A stretch of 64,000 nt of DNA from Archivesica marissinica (Eukaryota > Mollusca > Bivalvia > Venerida > Vesicomyidae). Of this stretch, positions 54,082-64,000 are shown in pieces. A program made the position numbers and the translations under genes. Position 1 is the stretch's first letter; every line of letters begins with the position of its first letter. Location: contig CM026404.1 of assembly GCA_014843695.1 (NCBI GenBank), forward strand, positions 59,035,311 through 59,099,310, read 5' to 3'. The notes beneath the pieces are model-generated. The model was given only the letters and a program-made list of their open reading frames with translations, was not told where the DNA came from and made no database searches.

Positions 54082-54450
54082 GTAACAAGATCTCTACTGC
54101 TGTCATGTGTGAAATTGTACAAGTTTGGTACCTTACCGTGACAGTCCACGCAACAAGATCTCTACTGCTGTCATGTGTGAAATTGTACAAGTTTGGTACC
54201 TTACCATGACAGTCCACGTAACAAGATCTCTACTGCTGTCATGTGTGAAATTGTACAAGTTTGGTACCTTACCTTGACAGTCCACGTAACAAAATCTCTA
54301 ATACTGTCATGTGTGAAATTGTACAAGTTTGGTACCTTACCTTGACAGTCCACGTAACAAGATCTCTACTGCTGTCATGTGTGAAATTGTACAAGTTTGG
54401 TACCTTACCTTGACAGTCCACGTAACAAAATCTCTAATACTGTCATGTGT
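54082..54450. repeat. 68-bp array duplicating the 3' end and donor of exon w6
   Basis: Units start at 54088, 54156, 54224, 54292, 54360 and 54428 and contain GGTACCTTACC and TGTCATGTGTGAAATT. In gene orientation each copy repeats the last coding bases of w6 (FTHD.. to TVK) and its GTAAGG donor. Confidence 0.95.
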
Positions 54451-54503
54451 GAAATTATGACTATTTGCAACATTTTCAAGTAGTGATTGAATACACTTCC
54501 CAT
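54409..54503 (-). CDS. UBR1/2: UBR1/2 exon w6
   Basis: Reads DGKCIQSLLENVANSHNF... to RDFVTWTVK after a TTTCAG acceptor; donor GTAAGG. It corresponds to the LLE...ITW segment of UBR1/2, and its phase fits w5. The 3' part of the exon plus the donor is repeated about five more times downstream as a 68-bp array. The next coding segment expected in the family (lysine-rich, with an MAQMS-like motif) is not found before w7. Confidence 0.85.
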
Positions 54504-54529
54504 CTGAAAATACACATATAGCATTCTTT

Positions 54530-54610
54530 TATGCGAGGAAGTGATCCAGTTGGCTTGCAGAAGGTTTGTGGTTCTACCCTGGTGGCTGCAGGTACATGTA
54601 ACAATGCATG
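54530..54610 (+). mobile_element. SINE-3 fragment
   Basis: GCGAGGAAGTGATCCAGTTG through GTTCTACCCTGGTGGCTGC, the central part only. Confidence 0.7.
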
Positions 54611-54671
54611 CACCTGGCGTCTACCTCCACTACAAAATCTGATATGCACAATGTTGCCCGAATAATGGCTC

Positions 54672-54853
54672 TACAGTCAAACCTGTGTTAAGCTGCCTGC
54701 CAAGAGAATCACAGAAAGTGGCTGCTTAACACAGGTGGCTGCTTAATAGAGGTTAAATGTATACTAAAACAACATATTGGGAATCTGGAAACTGGCTGCT
54801 CAATACAGGTTGGCTGCTTAATGGAGGTGACCACTAACATAGGTTTGACTGTA
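54672..54853. mobile_element. MITE-3 copy
   Basis: Ends TACAGTCAAACCTGTGTTAA and AACATAGGTTTGACTGTA, with the same GGCTGCTTAA interior. Confidence 0.8.
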
Positions 54854-55397
54854 TATAAAATGAACAATAACTACACTACTTTACAGCAAACCACTGGTTC
54901 TACCCGGATTCCTGCCCATACCAGAAACAATGTCTGGTGGGAAAACCCGAGATTTGGACTCAGATTTTATAACTAACAAAAGGGCCATAACTTAAAGCAA
55001 ATATCTCCAAGAGTTATCTACCTTATTTCATTTTATTACCGTCCATACTTGCCTACAAAGACTATCACAGCTTCCACTAGTCTGGATTTTGGTTTTGAAT
55101 ATTGTGTATCTGGACCAGCTGATATTGATTGAGTGTCATTATCCGGGTGAACATAAAGTTTTTTGTGTGAAAGTATTTGTGATGTTCATAATTATCTCAG
55201 TAACAAGTTTATGGGTTGGGTTTAAGCATCACACTGCACTCGTCGTTGTTCTTGTGTAAGGCGATCTCGCCTATAAGACGACCCCCTACTTTGGTCCTGA
55301 AATCTGTGGGTTTTGGCATGCACTCGTATATAAGACGGGTTGATAAAATGGACACCAGACCATGTATAAATTCCATGTTTGGCCAGAGAAAGTTGCC

Positions 55398-55690
55398 GGA
55401 TCTGTAGTCCAGTGGTAACACGCTGGACTGGTAATCCCGGGATCGCAGGTTCAATTCCCCGTCTGACCCTAATAAAATTAACAGTCTTTCAGATGGGATG
55501 TTAAACCAAGGTCTTGTGTCGGTGCTGTACGCCGTGCACGTAAAAGAACCAGAGGAGACTCTGGAATGGGTCTCCGTCTGTATCATTGCACTATCCTCCA
55601 AAAATCTAAAATGACTAATCTCTTCAGGAGGCGTCGCTCATATGGGCAACCGGTAGCTTATAGCTTAATAAACTTAAAACACACACATAC
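55398..55690 (+). mobile_element. SINE-2 copy, complete
   Basis: Head GGATCTGTAGTCCAGTGGTA ... GGTTCAATTCCCC, body and tail as in the copy at 10875. Intron between w5 and w6. Confidence 0.86.
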
Positions 55691-55864
55691 GACACCAGAC
55701 CATGTATAAATTGCATGTTTTGCAAGAGAATGTTGAAGAAAATTTCAGTGTCAATGTGCTTTCTTTTCTAAGATGTAATTATATATACAATTTAACACAT
55801 ATAATTTGTAAATTGTAAACATTTTTTTAGCACTCTGGGAATCCACTTTGAGGCCATATTCTGT

Positions 55865-55960
55865 GCGATGAATTCCATCAGGAATGAGGTCTCGAGAGTG
55901 ATTAAAGTTGTAAGAACTTGTTTCGCAATCGAGTTAAAATAAATTTGTATAAACTAAAAT
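55865..55960 (+). mobile_element. SINE-1 3' fragment
   Basis: GATGAATTCCATCAGGAATG through the GCAATCGAGTTAAAATAAAT tail; the head is missing. Confidence 0.78.
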
Positions 55961-56052
55961 CCAGACATATTCAATAATATTGCAGAACTTTTACAAGCAT
56001 GTGTTTTCTAAGGCAAATAAAATACACATTAATTTTATGAAAATATTTCTAC

Positions 56053-56176
56053 CTTTTCTAGTTTGAGAGGCATTCCTGTGTAGACCACAGGCCTTTGATA
56101 AGAAGTCAAAATCGTTATTGCTGTCCGTGATTGCACGTCGCTGTTCATGTAAACCTAGACCTACCAAATGTAGAAT
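56053..56176 (-). CDS. UBR1/2: UBR1/2 exon w5
   Basis: Reads ILHLVGLGLHEQRRAIT... DFDFLSKACGLHRNASQTRK plus one base. It follows directly on w4 (LER / ILHLVG), matching the family's helical segment with a conserved LHL.G..L.E core. Acceptor TTTCAG, donor GTAGAA. Confidence 0.9.
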
Positions 56177-56199
56177 CTGAAACAAGACATTAATCTCAG

Positions 56200-56890
56200 A
56201 TCTGGGGTCAATTACATAGCAATGGAATTAATTAAAATATCAATTACATAGTGATGTAATTAATTAAATTATTAATTACATTGCAATGCAATTAATTAAA
56301 ATACCAATTACATAATGTAATTAATTAAATTACCAATTGCATAACAATGTAATTAATTAAAATACCAATTACATAGTAATGTAATTAATTAAATTACCAA
56401 TTACATAGCAATGAAATTAATTAAAATACCAATTACATAACACTGTAATTAATTAAATAACCAATTACATAATGTAATTAATTAAATTACCAATTGCTTA
56501 GCAATATAATTAATTAAATTACCAATGTAGTTTTAATTAAATTAGAAAGTACATTACAATTACAAATACATCAAATTTACAATTTAATTAATTAAGTTAC
56601 TATTACTTTCCCAATATAATTAATTAAATTACAATTTAAATTTAAGAGGTACAATTCTGTGTCGAATAAATAGTCTGCCTGACACAGGTACATTGTATTA
56701 TGATAGAAACCATGACAAGCCATCAATACATGATTGTAATTGAACAGTAATTGTTAATTACAGGCATATTTTGGAATTAATTAAATTACAATTACATGTA
56801 ATTAAAAAATACTCAATTACAAATTACATCCAATTACTTTCATTTTTGTAATTAATTACAGGTAATTACAATTACTTTGTTCAATTACCC
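56200..56890. repeat. AT-rich repeat on AATTAATTAAAT
   Basis: Irregular units of AATTAATTAAATTACC and CAATTACATAG; low complexity, intron between w4 and w5. Confidence 0.85.
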
Positions 56891-57037
56891 CAGGTCTGAA
56901 TTAATCTTAACATCATATACTACAGGGACAGACAACCCTACACCAACGCTACTGACAAATCAGAGCCAGTACAAACATATACCAGAACAGCTTCTTTCCT
57001 GCATCCATAGTACTCTGGAACAAGCTATCCCAGAACG

Positions 57038-57345
57038 CTATTGACCAGACCATATTATGGGGTTTCCAATTTGGTACTGGCCAATCGCTATGTCTACTGA
57101 TTGCAGTACAGATAAAGAATCTGAAAGGATCATAAATTTTCTATCACATGATGCATCAGCAAAATTCAAAGCTAAATCAATAGCCTCTACTTCTGCTGAA
57201 AATATAGACGCATGATCAGGTAGCCGTAGTTTAGAATTATGTAATTTACTGACAGCCAACTTTGTTGCCAGCTTTAGATCCATCTGTGTATATTGGTGTA
57301 TAATCCGAAAACATGGTTCTGATTTCATTTCATTTTGATCTAAAC
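57038..57345 (-). pseudogene. RNase H fragment of a non-LTR retrotransposon
   Basis: Reads ...DHASIFSAEVEAIDLALNFA... RKFMILSDSLSVLQSV. FSAExxAIxxAL and ILSDSxSVLQ are RNase H motifs (Glu and Asp of the active site). Truncated; intron between w4 and w5. Confidence 0.8.
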
Positions 57346-57544
57346 AGCTTAGTAAATGATTTCAGGTTATCATGAAGATGTAAAATAATGTTGGGCTTAA
57401 GCAGGTCAAAAGGAGCTATATCTGATATAAAAGTTTCATGAACATTGTCAATGTTAAAATCTACGTTATGAATAGCTTCCTCGATGCGAGCAATAAAATC
57501 AAAAGAAATCTAAATATACAAACCAACAAGAAAATATAACTCAC

Positions 57545-57748
57545 CCTCTCCAGTTGTGTTTCAGACAATGACCTTGACCTTGTAGCAGCTGCTCGTGATA
57601 GAACTAACTCCATGAGGAAGATCATTACATCACACTGGAGGAGATTCACAATGGGGGCAAACTGAGGTTTAAATGTTGGAGGCACTGGTGGGGGTAGAGC
57701 CTGGCTGTCATTGTTCTCTTTCTTCCTTTTCACTTGTGTCTCCTCGGA
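57545..57748 (-). CDS. UBR1/2: UBR1/2 exon w4
   Basis: Sixty-eight whole codons: SEETQVKRKKENNDSQALPP... through FKPQFAPIVNLLQCDVMIF to SETQLER. The PPPVPPxFxPxFxxIVNLL segment is characteristic of UBR1/2. The acceptor TTCTAG and the first exon bases lie inside the first copy of an 81-bp minisatellite; see the array at 57742. Confidence 0.95.
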
Positions 57749-58795
57749 CTAGAACATAAAGGCATTCAATGTTTATATGGTGTCTGTGATATATCTGGCT
57801 TAAATATGTATAGGTTGTCTGTCCTCAGACTAGAACATAAAGGCATTCAATGTTTATATGGTGTCTGTGATATATCTGGCTTAAATATGTATAGGTTGTC
57901 TGTCCTCAGACTAGAACATAAAGGCATTCAATGTTTATATGGTGTCTGTGATATATCTGGCTTAAATATGTATAGGTTGTCTGTCCTCAGACTAGAACAT
58001 AAAGGCATTCAATGTTTATATGGTGTCTGTGATATATCTGGCTTAAATATGTATAGGTTGTCTGTCCTCAGACTGGAACATAAAGGCATTCAATGTTTAT
58101 ATGGTGTCTGTGATATATCTGGCTTAAATATGTATAGGTTGTCTGTCCTCAGACTAGAACATAAAGGCATTCAATGTTTATATGGTGTCTGTGATATATC
58201 TGGCTTAAATATGTATAGGTTGTCTGTCCTCAGACTAGAACATAAAGGCATTCAATGTTTATATGGTGTCTGTGATATATCTGGCTTAAATATGTATAGG
58301 TTGTCTGTCCTCAGACTGGAACATAAAGGCATTCAATGTTTATATGGTGTCTGTGATATATCTGGCTTAAATATGTATAGGTTGTCTGTCCTCAGACTGG
58401 AACATAAAGGCATTCAATGTTTATATGGTGTCTGTGATATATCTGGCTTAAATATGTATAGGTTGTCTGTCCTCAGACTGGAACATAAAGGCATTCAATG
58501 TTTATATGGTGTCTGTGATATATCTGGCTTAAATATGTATAGGTTGTCCTCGGACTAGAACATAAAGGCATTCAATGTTTATATGGTGTCTGTGATATAT
58601 CTGGCTTAAATATGTATAGGTTGTCCTCAGACTGGAACATAAAGGCATTCAATGTTTATATGGTGATCTGTGATATATCTGGCTTAAATATGTATAGGTT
58701 GTCCTCAGACTGGAACATAAAGGCATTCAATGTTTATATGGTGTCTGTGATATATCTGGCTTAAATATGTATAGGTTGTCCTCAGACTGGAACAT
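57742..58795. repeat. 81-bp minisatellite containing the w4 splice acceptor, about 13 copies
   Basis: Unit core AGAACATAAAGGCATTCAAT with ATATATCTGGCTTAAATATG; the last three units are shortened to 77-78 bp. In gene orientation each unit contains TTCTAG followed by TCTGAGGAC, close to the w4 acceptor context. Reading on from an upstream copy meets a stop after nine codons. Confidence 0.96.
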
Positions 58796-59319
58796 TCTCA
58801 GTTTTAATATTTACATCCTACCGTCATGCCAAATAATGGAACAAAAAATGCATGTCTAATAAACTACTTTATTAGTCAGTGCCTAATAAACCTTTCGTAA
58901 CATCATAACGCTGTGACGCTACATCTTCACAGATGGTACGATAAACTTCAAGTCATGATTATTCGTTAATCTTTCCTCGCTAAAAGTTCTTTTTTATCAG
59001 AAAATAGGATATATAGAATATTAGATTACTGTCTGATAAATATATATTTATTAGTCTCATCTCCAGAAAAAATACAGCTCGGCAGAGCCACCCCTTGTAT
59101 ATTTTCTCCAAGTCGCCAAATAAATATATATTTATCAGACAGTAACCTAATATTCTCTATATATGTTGTCCTCAGAGAGGTGCCTTGCTCAGCTTCAAGT
59201 GATGTGACAAGAGTATTGAACCCAGGATCCCTTGATTCCAAATATGACGTTCAAACAGTGGACCATGAACACCATGACATACCACACATGTATAATGCAA
59301 CATTTCTATGATGGATTAC

Positions 59320-59437
59320 TTTTGATTTTTCTGTCTTGGTATAATGATAGAAGTATGGGTTATAGCTTGGCAGGAACTCCGGCTTCAACTCGTACTTTCC
59401 TTTACCACCCTGTGCTCCTTTAGCCGCCGATGCCTTC
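59320..59437 (-). CDS. UBR1/2: UBR1/2 exon w3
   Basis: Reads KASAAKGAQGGKGKYELKPE... to YNPYFYHYTKTEKSK. The GKYELKP and FYHYTKTEKSK stretches match the family's YELKPE...FYHxS/TxxxxSK segment. The acceptor is ATTCAG and the donor GTAATC. A degenerate array starts about 30 bp upstream of the acceptor. Confidence 0.94.
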
Positions 59438-59464
59438 CTGAATAGATAAACATTCACACATAAT

Positions 59465-59835
59465 ACCACAAACATCACCTCTTAATACACCAAATATCGC
59501 TTTAATACAATAAATATCACCTTCATACCACAAACATCACCATAATACCATAAAGATCACCTTAATACCACACATATCACCTAAATACCCCAAATATCAC
59601 TTTAATACAACAAATATCACATTCATATCACAATAATACTATAAAGATCACTTTAATACCATAAAGATCACCTTAATACCACAAACATCACCATAATACT
59701 ATAAAAATCACCGTAATACCATAAAGATCACCTTAATACCACAAACATCACCATAATACTATAAAAATCACAGTAATACCATAAAGATCACCTTAATACC
59801 ACAAATATCACCTAAATACCACAAATATCAGTTTT
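59465..59835. repeat. Degenerate 18/36-bp repeat
   Basis: Units of AATACCACAAATATCACC and AATACCATAAAGATCACC in irregular order. Starts about 28 bp upstream of the w3 acceptor. Confidence 0.9.
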
Positions 59836-60059
59836 ACGTCATTTAACTTAAATTGGAGGAGGTCACAATTATAATACATTATAGTACTACATAATATATT
59901 TACTTGCTGCTCTATAACTCTTATGACTAAAAGTCCTATGGCATCATGTAGTGTGTTTTATCTTATGCATGTAAATATGCTGTATAGAATTGTTTTGTTT
60001 TGAAGGCCTTATGGAAGAGACTGACTTGTCAAATAAGTTTCCTCGTTAAATAAAGTCTT

Positions 60060-60690
60060 TATCAATGTGCTGTATCAGGGGTACACAGTAGAGACAATGT
60101 GCTGTATCAGGGGTTCACAGTAGAGACAATATGCTGTATCAGGGGTACACAGTAGAGACAATATGCTGTATCAGGGGTACACAGTAGAGACAATATGCTG
60201 TATCAGGGGTACACAGTAGAGACAATGTGCTGTATCAGGGGTACACAGTAGAGACAATATGCTGTATCAGGGGTACACAGTAGAGACAATGTGCTGTATC
60301 AGGGGTACACAGTAGAGACAATGTGCTGTATCAGGGGTACACAGTAGAGACAATGTGCTGTATCAGGGGTACACAGTAGAGACAATGTGCTGTATCAGGG
60401 GTACACAGTAGAGACAATGTGCTGTATCAGGGGTACACAGTAGAGACAATGTGCTGTATCAGGGGTACACAGTAGAGACAATGTGCTGTATCAGGGGTAC
60501 ACAGTAGAGACAATATGCTGTATCAGGGGTACACAGTAGAGACAATGTGCTGTATCAGGGGTACACAGTAGAGACAATGTGCTGTATCAGGGGTACACAG
60601 TAGAGACAATGTGCTGTATCAGGGGTACACAGTAGAGACAATGTGCTGTATCAGGGGTACACAGTAGAGACAATATGCTGTATCAGGTAG
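60060..60690. repeat. 32-bp minisatellite, about 19 copies
   Basis: Unit core GCTGTATCAGGGGTACACAG; nearly identical, with G/A variation (AATGTG or AATATG). Intron between w2 and w3. Confidence 0.97.
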
Positions 60691-60753
60691 CATTTTGTGC
60701 AACTGTCAATATAATCAGAGATCATGAAAGTTAAATTGGCTCTATTTTCTTAC

Positions 60754-60806
60754 TTGAAGTTTGCAACATCCCTCACGACTTCTTCAAGACCAGTTTCATG
60801 ATTTGT
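60754..60806 (-). CDS. UBR1/2: UBR1/2 exon w2
   Basis: A 53-bp exon reading TNHETGLEEVVRDVANF plus two bases, between a TTTTAG acceptor and a GTAAGA donor. The NHETG...V..VA.FK pattern is a UBR1/2 signature. The phase joins w1 and w3 without a break. A 32-bp minisatellite ends about 60 bp from the donor. Confidence 0.93.
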
Positions 60807-61134
60807 CTAAAAGAAAAGTGTAAGTCTAATTACGTCAAATAACAATTGACAAGTTGCGAGTGGTTGATCATATTACCAGATATCCTATCAAACGATTATT
60901 AAATTTGTGTCAACTAATTCACATGTTGATATAATACAATTTTGTTTAAACATATTTTATTGCTTTCAAATAACATACATATACACAGACTGCACAATAA
61001 TTGTTCAACAAATGAAATGTTACAAATATTATACAAGTGAAACTGTTATAATTTAGAAGCAAATGGGTTGGGTCACAAGTTTTAATATATAATCCAATAA
61101 AAGTATAGACATTATTGAAAGCACAGTACATAGT

Positions 61135-61325
61135 TCATATACAAATTTATTTTAGCTCGATTACGAAACAAGTTCTTACAACTTATATTAATCACTCTCG
61201 AGACCTTATTCCTGATGGAATCCATCGCCACGAGGGAGAGAAAGAGGCATGTGTACCTTAAATGCCTTGCTTGCCTAAGAGCACAATTGTAACGGCTCCA
61301 GCGGGCTCAAACTCCAGACAGTACA
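61135..61325 (-). mobile_element. SINE-1 copy, head truncated
   Basis: ATTTTAGCTCGATTACG through GCACAATTGTAACGGCTCC; the tRNA-like head stops at CAAACTCCAGAC. Confidence 0.8.
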
Positions 61326-61498
61326 TGCATGGTATATATCTGTATAGTATAATCCTAAAGACTAAGGGTGGGAAGAACACATTTATATAACCAACAAAGG
61401 AATTACAAATGGCCACCACTTAGGAAAGTCCATGTTTTGATATAGGCTGAACAATGGACAAGCTTACAGTTTGCACAACCTGCTGACAATCAACTTAC

Positions 61499-61623
61499 AT
61501 CTTCCGGTAGAGCTTTGGCCAGCTCACTGTGTGCTAGGGGAGATATGCAGAGTTGATGGATAACCTCCCTTCTCACAATATCACCACGGGTTATCTCCCC
61601 TACGCCCTGTGTATACCTCTCAC
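61499..61623 (-). CDS. UBR1/2: UBR1/2 exon w1
   Basis: First exon of the gene visible in the window. It begins with two bases of a split codon after a TCTCAG acceptor and reads ERYTQGVGEITRGDI... to HSELAKALPED, then a GTAAGT donor. The GVGxxT and REVIHQL / HSELAK patterns are typical of the region between the N-terminal domains and the RING of UBR1/2. No further upstream exon was found up to 64000. Confidence 0.9.
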
Positions 61624-61702
61624 CTGAGATTACAAGATAACTGCATCAATTACAACATAACTTGTCCCGATAAACAGGACACAATCGAGACTGGATGGTT
61701 TA

Positions 61703-61845
61703 ACCCATTGGATTCTGGATACAGTCAAACAGTATTTGCAAAGAACATAGAGCCAGATCAGCCACCACGGAACGTGCCGTCTGATCAGACTCTATGCTGT
61801 TTGCTATTCAGATGATCTTGCTAAGAGCTATGTAGCAAACAAGAC
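61703..61845. mobile_element. MITE-2 fragment
   Basis: Left end after TTAA with CCCATTGGATTCTGGATA and the palindromic interior; the right end is missing. Confidence 0.7.
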
Positions 61846-61849
61846 ACAA

Positions 61850-62574
61850 ATTTTTGGGAGAAGTGAGAAAGCACACGATTGCATCATCTAATGGTATTAT
61901 TTAAAGCAGCATTACATCGTTATAAAGGATGTTTTGGGTAAAATATAAATACTAATGTGTGTGTGTTTACAAAAATCGAAATAGTCGCTCAGAAACGATA
62001 CAATTCCAATAAATTTAAACCGTTGTATACACAAATTTGTTTATCAACACACGAAATGTAATCACGCACAGCGCGCATGCGTGAAACAACAGAGGATGTA
62101 GAAAACAACATATATATTTTGAACATGAAAGACTATCTATCTATCTTCCTCTAATGTCGAACCCCTCGTGTGGATGTATACATGTCCCTAAAAGACTTAG
62201 CTAACAGAGGTATGAATCAACATATCAAGTAATTTAATTAAAAAAGACAACTTGGGACAAATGGGGACGATGCATTCAGAATGTAAACAAGTGCGGACGA
62301 TGCGTTCCAGTTGTAAACAAGTGCGTGACTGATCGACTCGGAAAGTCCTACTATCGGTTTCGAGTTTGTTTTATCGCAAAAAAACACTGTTTACCAAATG
62401 AACATAAGCATACAAAGTATACTGTTAGACTGTGTAGCAGCATTGCTACCCATACGTAAAAATTGAATTTTTCAAATAGCTTTTATTTCATATGATGTAA
62501 TGCTGCTTTAAGAAATTTGAACATAAAAGGGTAAAAATACATAATATGACCATTAAATACAATATTTGAATAGA
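61850..62574. other. Intron sequence with a possible large inverted repeat
   Basis: AAAGCAGCATTACATCG at 61903 is mirrored by GATGTAATGCTGCTTTAAG at 62494, suggesting the ends of a roughly 600-bp palindromic or MITE-like insert. No gene seen. Confidence 0.5.
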
Positions 62575-63075
62575 AGATGAGTGAGTGAGTATTTGGTTTA
62601 ACGGCGCATCATCACAGTTCAGGCTATATCGCGCCGGGTTAAGTATATTGTATGCAAGATAGTTAAAAATATATGTAGATAACATACTGTATGTAGTAAA
62701 ATTGTAATGACAAAAGGTCAATTGCAACAAAATTTATCTAGCTGTAAAAATGATAAAAAAACATCAGTTGTAAAACTGTATATAAACCGTTAAAACTTTA
62801 CCATTATGGAAAAGATGTGATTCTTTTAAAAAATGCAATAATGTATTTAAAATTAACAGTGTCGAAAAGCTCCTTCATTGTCATAACTGTATAATAATTT
62901 TGGCGAATGAGTGCTAAATCTACACAGTGAATTAAGATGTGTTCAACATTTATAGAGGAATGGCATGGTATACACCATGGTGGATCCTCTCTTTTCAATA
63001 AAAATGAGTGTGTGAAACGGGTCCAAGTCTCAGCCGTGACATTACTGTTTCCTCTCTACGGTTGGAGTGATAAAA
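62575..63075 (-). pseudogene. LINE C-terminal region, decayed
   Basis: Minus-strand pieces NRREETVMSRLRLG, a stop and frame change, then KREDPPWCIPCHSSINVEHI LIHC, the common end of LINE proteins (L-x-RLRxG...CxxC...EHxLxxC). A tail with complement of GGTTTAACGGCGCATCATC follows near 62590. Confidence 0.78.
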
Positions 63076-63635
63076 CAGAAGATGATTTACCAATGTTTAG
63101 CTTGATTAATTGTAGTTTATTAAATTATATGTTATTCCAAGTGGCTGGAATAGACGGGAGTGTATCTTACTGGACAATATGTTGTCTGAAAAATGTAAAA
63201 CAAAAAAAGAAGAGAAGTCAGGCTCCCAAGGACGTCGCCCATGCTGCCCTCTAGAATGAGCTCTGTACCCAAACCGGGTTTATCTCAAACAGTCCTATTG
63301 TGGAGTATGGGCAATAAATACAAATTAGAGTGGCTTGGAAGAAATATATTGCCATATAAGATAGTTTTAATTCCATTATTTATATCCGTGTGTAGATTTA
63401 AACATTTGCAGAAACTCAGTCCAACTCTAAGATATGTTAAAACATGTGCTTGTCCTTGTTATGTTCTTCGACAATGTCATATCATATGGTTAATTACACA
63501 AAAGTTATCCCGCGGCGATATAGCACAAAATGGTGTTGATGCAGGCGTAAAACCCGAACACAAACACAAACACATAAGTTACTAAATGACATAAACGCAA
63601 ATTACATGCATACCGTATCTTAGTAGTGCTTCCCA

Positions 63636-63720
63636 GAGATTATTCAAAAATGCAAACCCCATTTCACTTCCCTGTGATTATTCCAAAATGCAAACCCCAT
63701 TTCACTTCCCTGTGATTTTA
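63636..63720. repeat. About 41-bp duplication
   Basis: Two copies with AATGCAAACCCCATTTCACT. Confidence 0.85.
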
Positions 63721-63723
63721 ACC

Positions 63724-63830
63724 ATTAGCATGCTGTAGGCAAAATGAGCAGATAACAAATGTGCAATATTTTTCTTATTTTACCTAGAAAGTTAAGAGTT
63801 ATCTGCTCATTTCGCCTACAGCATGCTAAA
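63724..63830. mobile_element. Short MITE with about 32-bp inverted ends
   Basis: TTAGCATGCTGTAGGCAAAA ... and its complement ending GCCTACAGCATGCTAA; the arms differ at one base. Confidence 0.8.
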
Positions 63831-64000
63831 GGGTAATATGTTGATGTCGACACTTCCATTTATTTATATATAATCTGGCAATAAAGCGGTGCAAACATAG
63901 AAAATATTTGTTGGGATAACTTCATCATAAGCATCGCTAGTGAAATATTATATTCCTATCATACATCTCAGTGCTTCACTACAAGATGTTCGTCTAATCT

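Larger units (their letters stand above)
9666..61623 (-). other. UBR1/2: UBR1/UBR2-type E3 ubiquitin ligase gene, C-terminal half (21 exons)
   Basis: N-recognins of this family bind proteins with destabilising N-termini and ubiquitinate them through a RING-H2 domain. Twenty-one minus-strand exons (w1 to w21 here) with GT-AG borders and matching phases give about 945 residues. They include the RING-H2 signature (CILCQEEQE on w7, SSCGHMMHADCW on w8, FLCPLCEC on w9) and the C-terminal region with CPKSDGDD, CLVCG, CCQTE, GCFVPPPYIDAYGETDQG and RGNPLHLC before a stop at 9666. The UBR box and ClpS-like region are not in the window, so the gene continues beyond 64000. About 90 to 100 residues expected between w6 and w7 are missing, exactly where the mobile element sits. 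UBR1 and UBR2 cannot be told apart from this half with confidence; the large UBR3 is less likely. Confidence 0.93.

Noticed and set aside
57734..58558. 274-codon plus-strand frame
   Set aside because: Made of 81-bp repeats (27 codons) on the strand opposite to the gene.
62937..63585. Plus-strand frames of 105 and 114 codons
   Set aside because: The minus strand here carries the LINE C-terminal motif; the plus frames show no family features and end in a dispersed repeat.

Overview
The window is animal genomic DNA, most likely from a mollusc and probably a bivalve. The basis is AT-rich sequence, one large gene with GT-AG introns, several families of tRNA-derived SINEs, TTAA-flanked MITEs, decayed LINE tails and very many minisatellites. 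The species cannot be named from the sequence alone. All family assignments rest on motifs and remembered family patterns; no database was searched.

Host gene. From 61,623 down to 9,666 on the minus strand I can assemble 21 exons, all with GT-AG splice sites and matching phases, encoding about 945 residues. They are the C-terminal half of a UBR1/UBR2-type N-recognin E3 ubiquitin ligase. The RING-H2 domain is on exons w7 to w9 and the Cys-rich C-terminal region on w18 to w21, ending at a stop codon at 9,666. The UBR box and ClpS-like domain must lie beyond 64,000. The first 9.6 kb is downstream of the gene and holds a 2 kb minisatellite that starts right at the stop codon, plus SINEs and MITEs.

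Introns. Most introns carry a tandem array, with units of 17 to 81 bp and up to about 55 copies. Several arrays start within tens of bases of a splice site. Three contain a splice site in each repeat: the acceptor of w10, the acceptor of w4, and the end of w6 with its donor. Another array grew from a 30-bp segment inside a SINE.

Mobile element. Between exons w6 and w7, at 40,294 to 53,901, lies a 13.6 kb virus-like transposon of the Polinton/Maverick class. It has inverted terminal repeats of about 0.5 kb, a double-jelly-roll type major capsid protein broken by one stop codon, an A32-like packaging ATPase, an RVE integrase, a minor-capsid candidate, and a set of small membrane proteins. A minus-strand SF1 helicase fused to an HNH nuclease runs into a 1,000-base assembly gap. 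No DNA polymerase is visible; it could be in the gap. The left gene block (capsid-associated candidates) is AT-rich and the right block (capsid, ATPase, integrase, helicase) is GC-rich.

Junction problem. The roughly 90 to 100 residues that UBR1/2 proteins normally have between w6 and w7 are not found. The element's right end cuts into a SINE whose other half is absent at the left end, and no target-site duplication is visible. Either the insertion coincided with loss of host DNA including one or more exons, or the assembly is mis-joined at the element, which has a gap next to its right terminal repeat.
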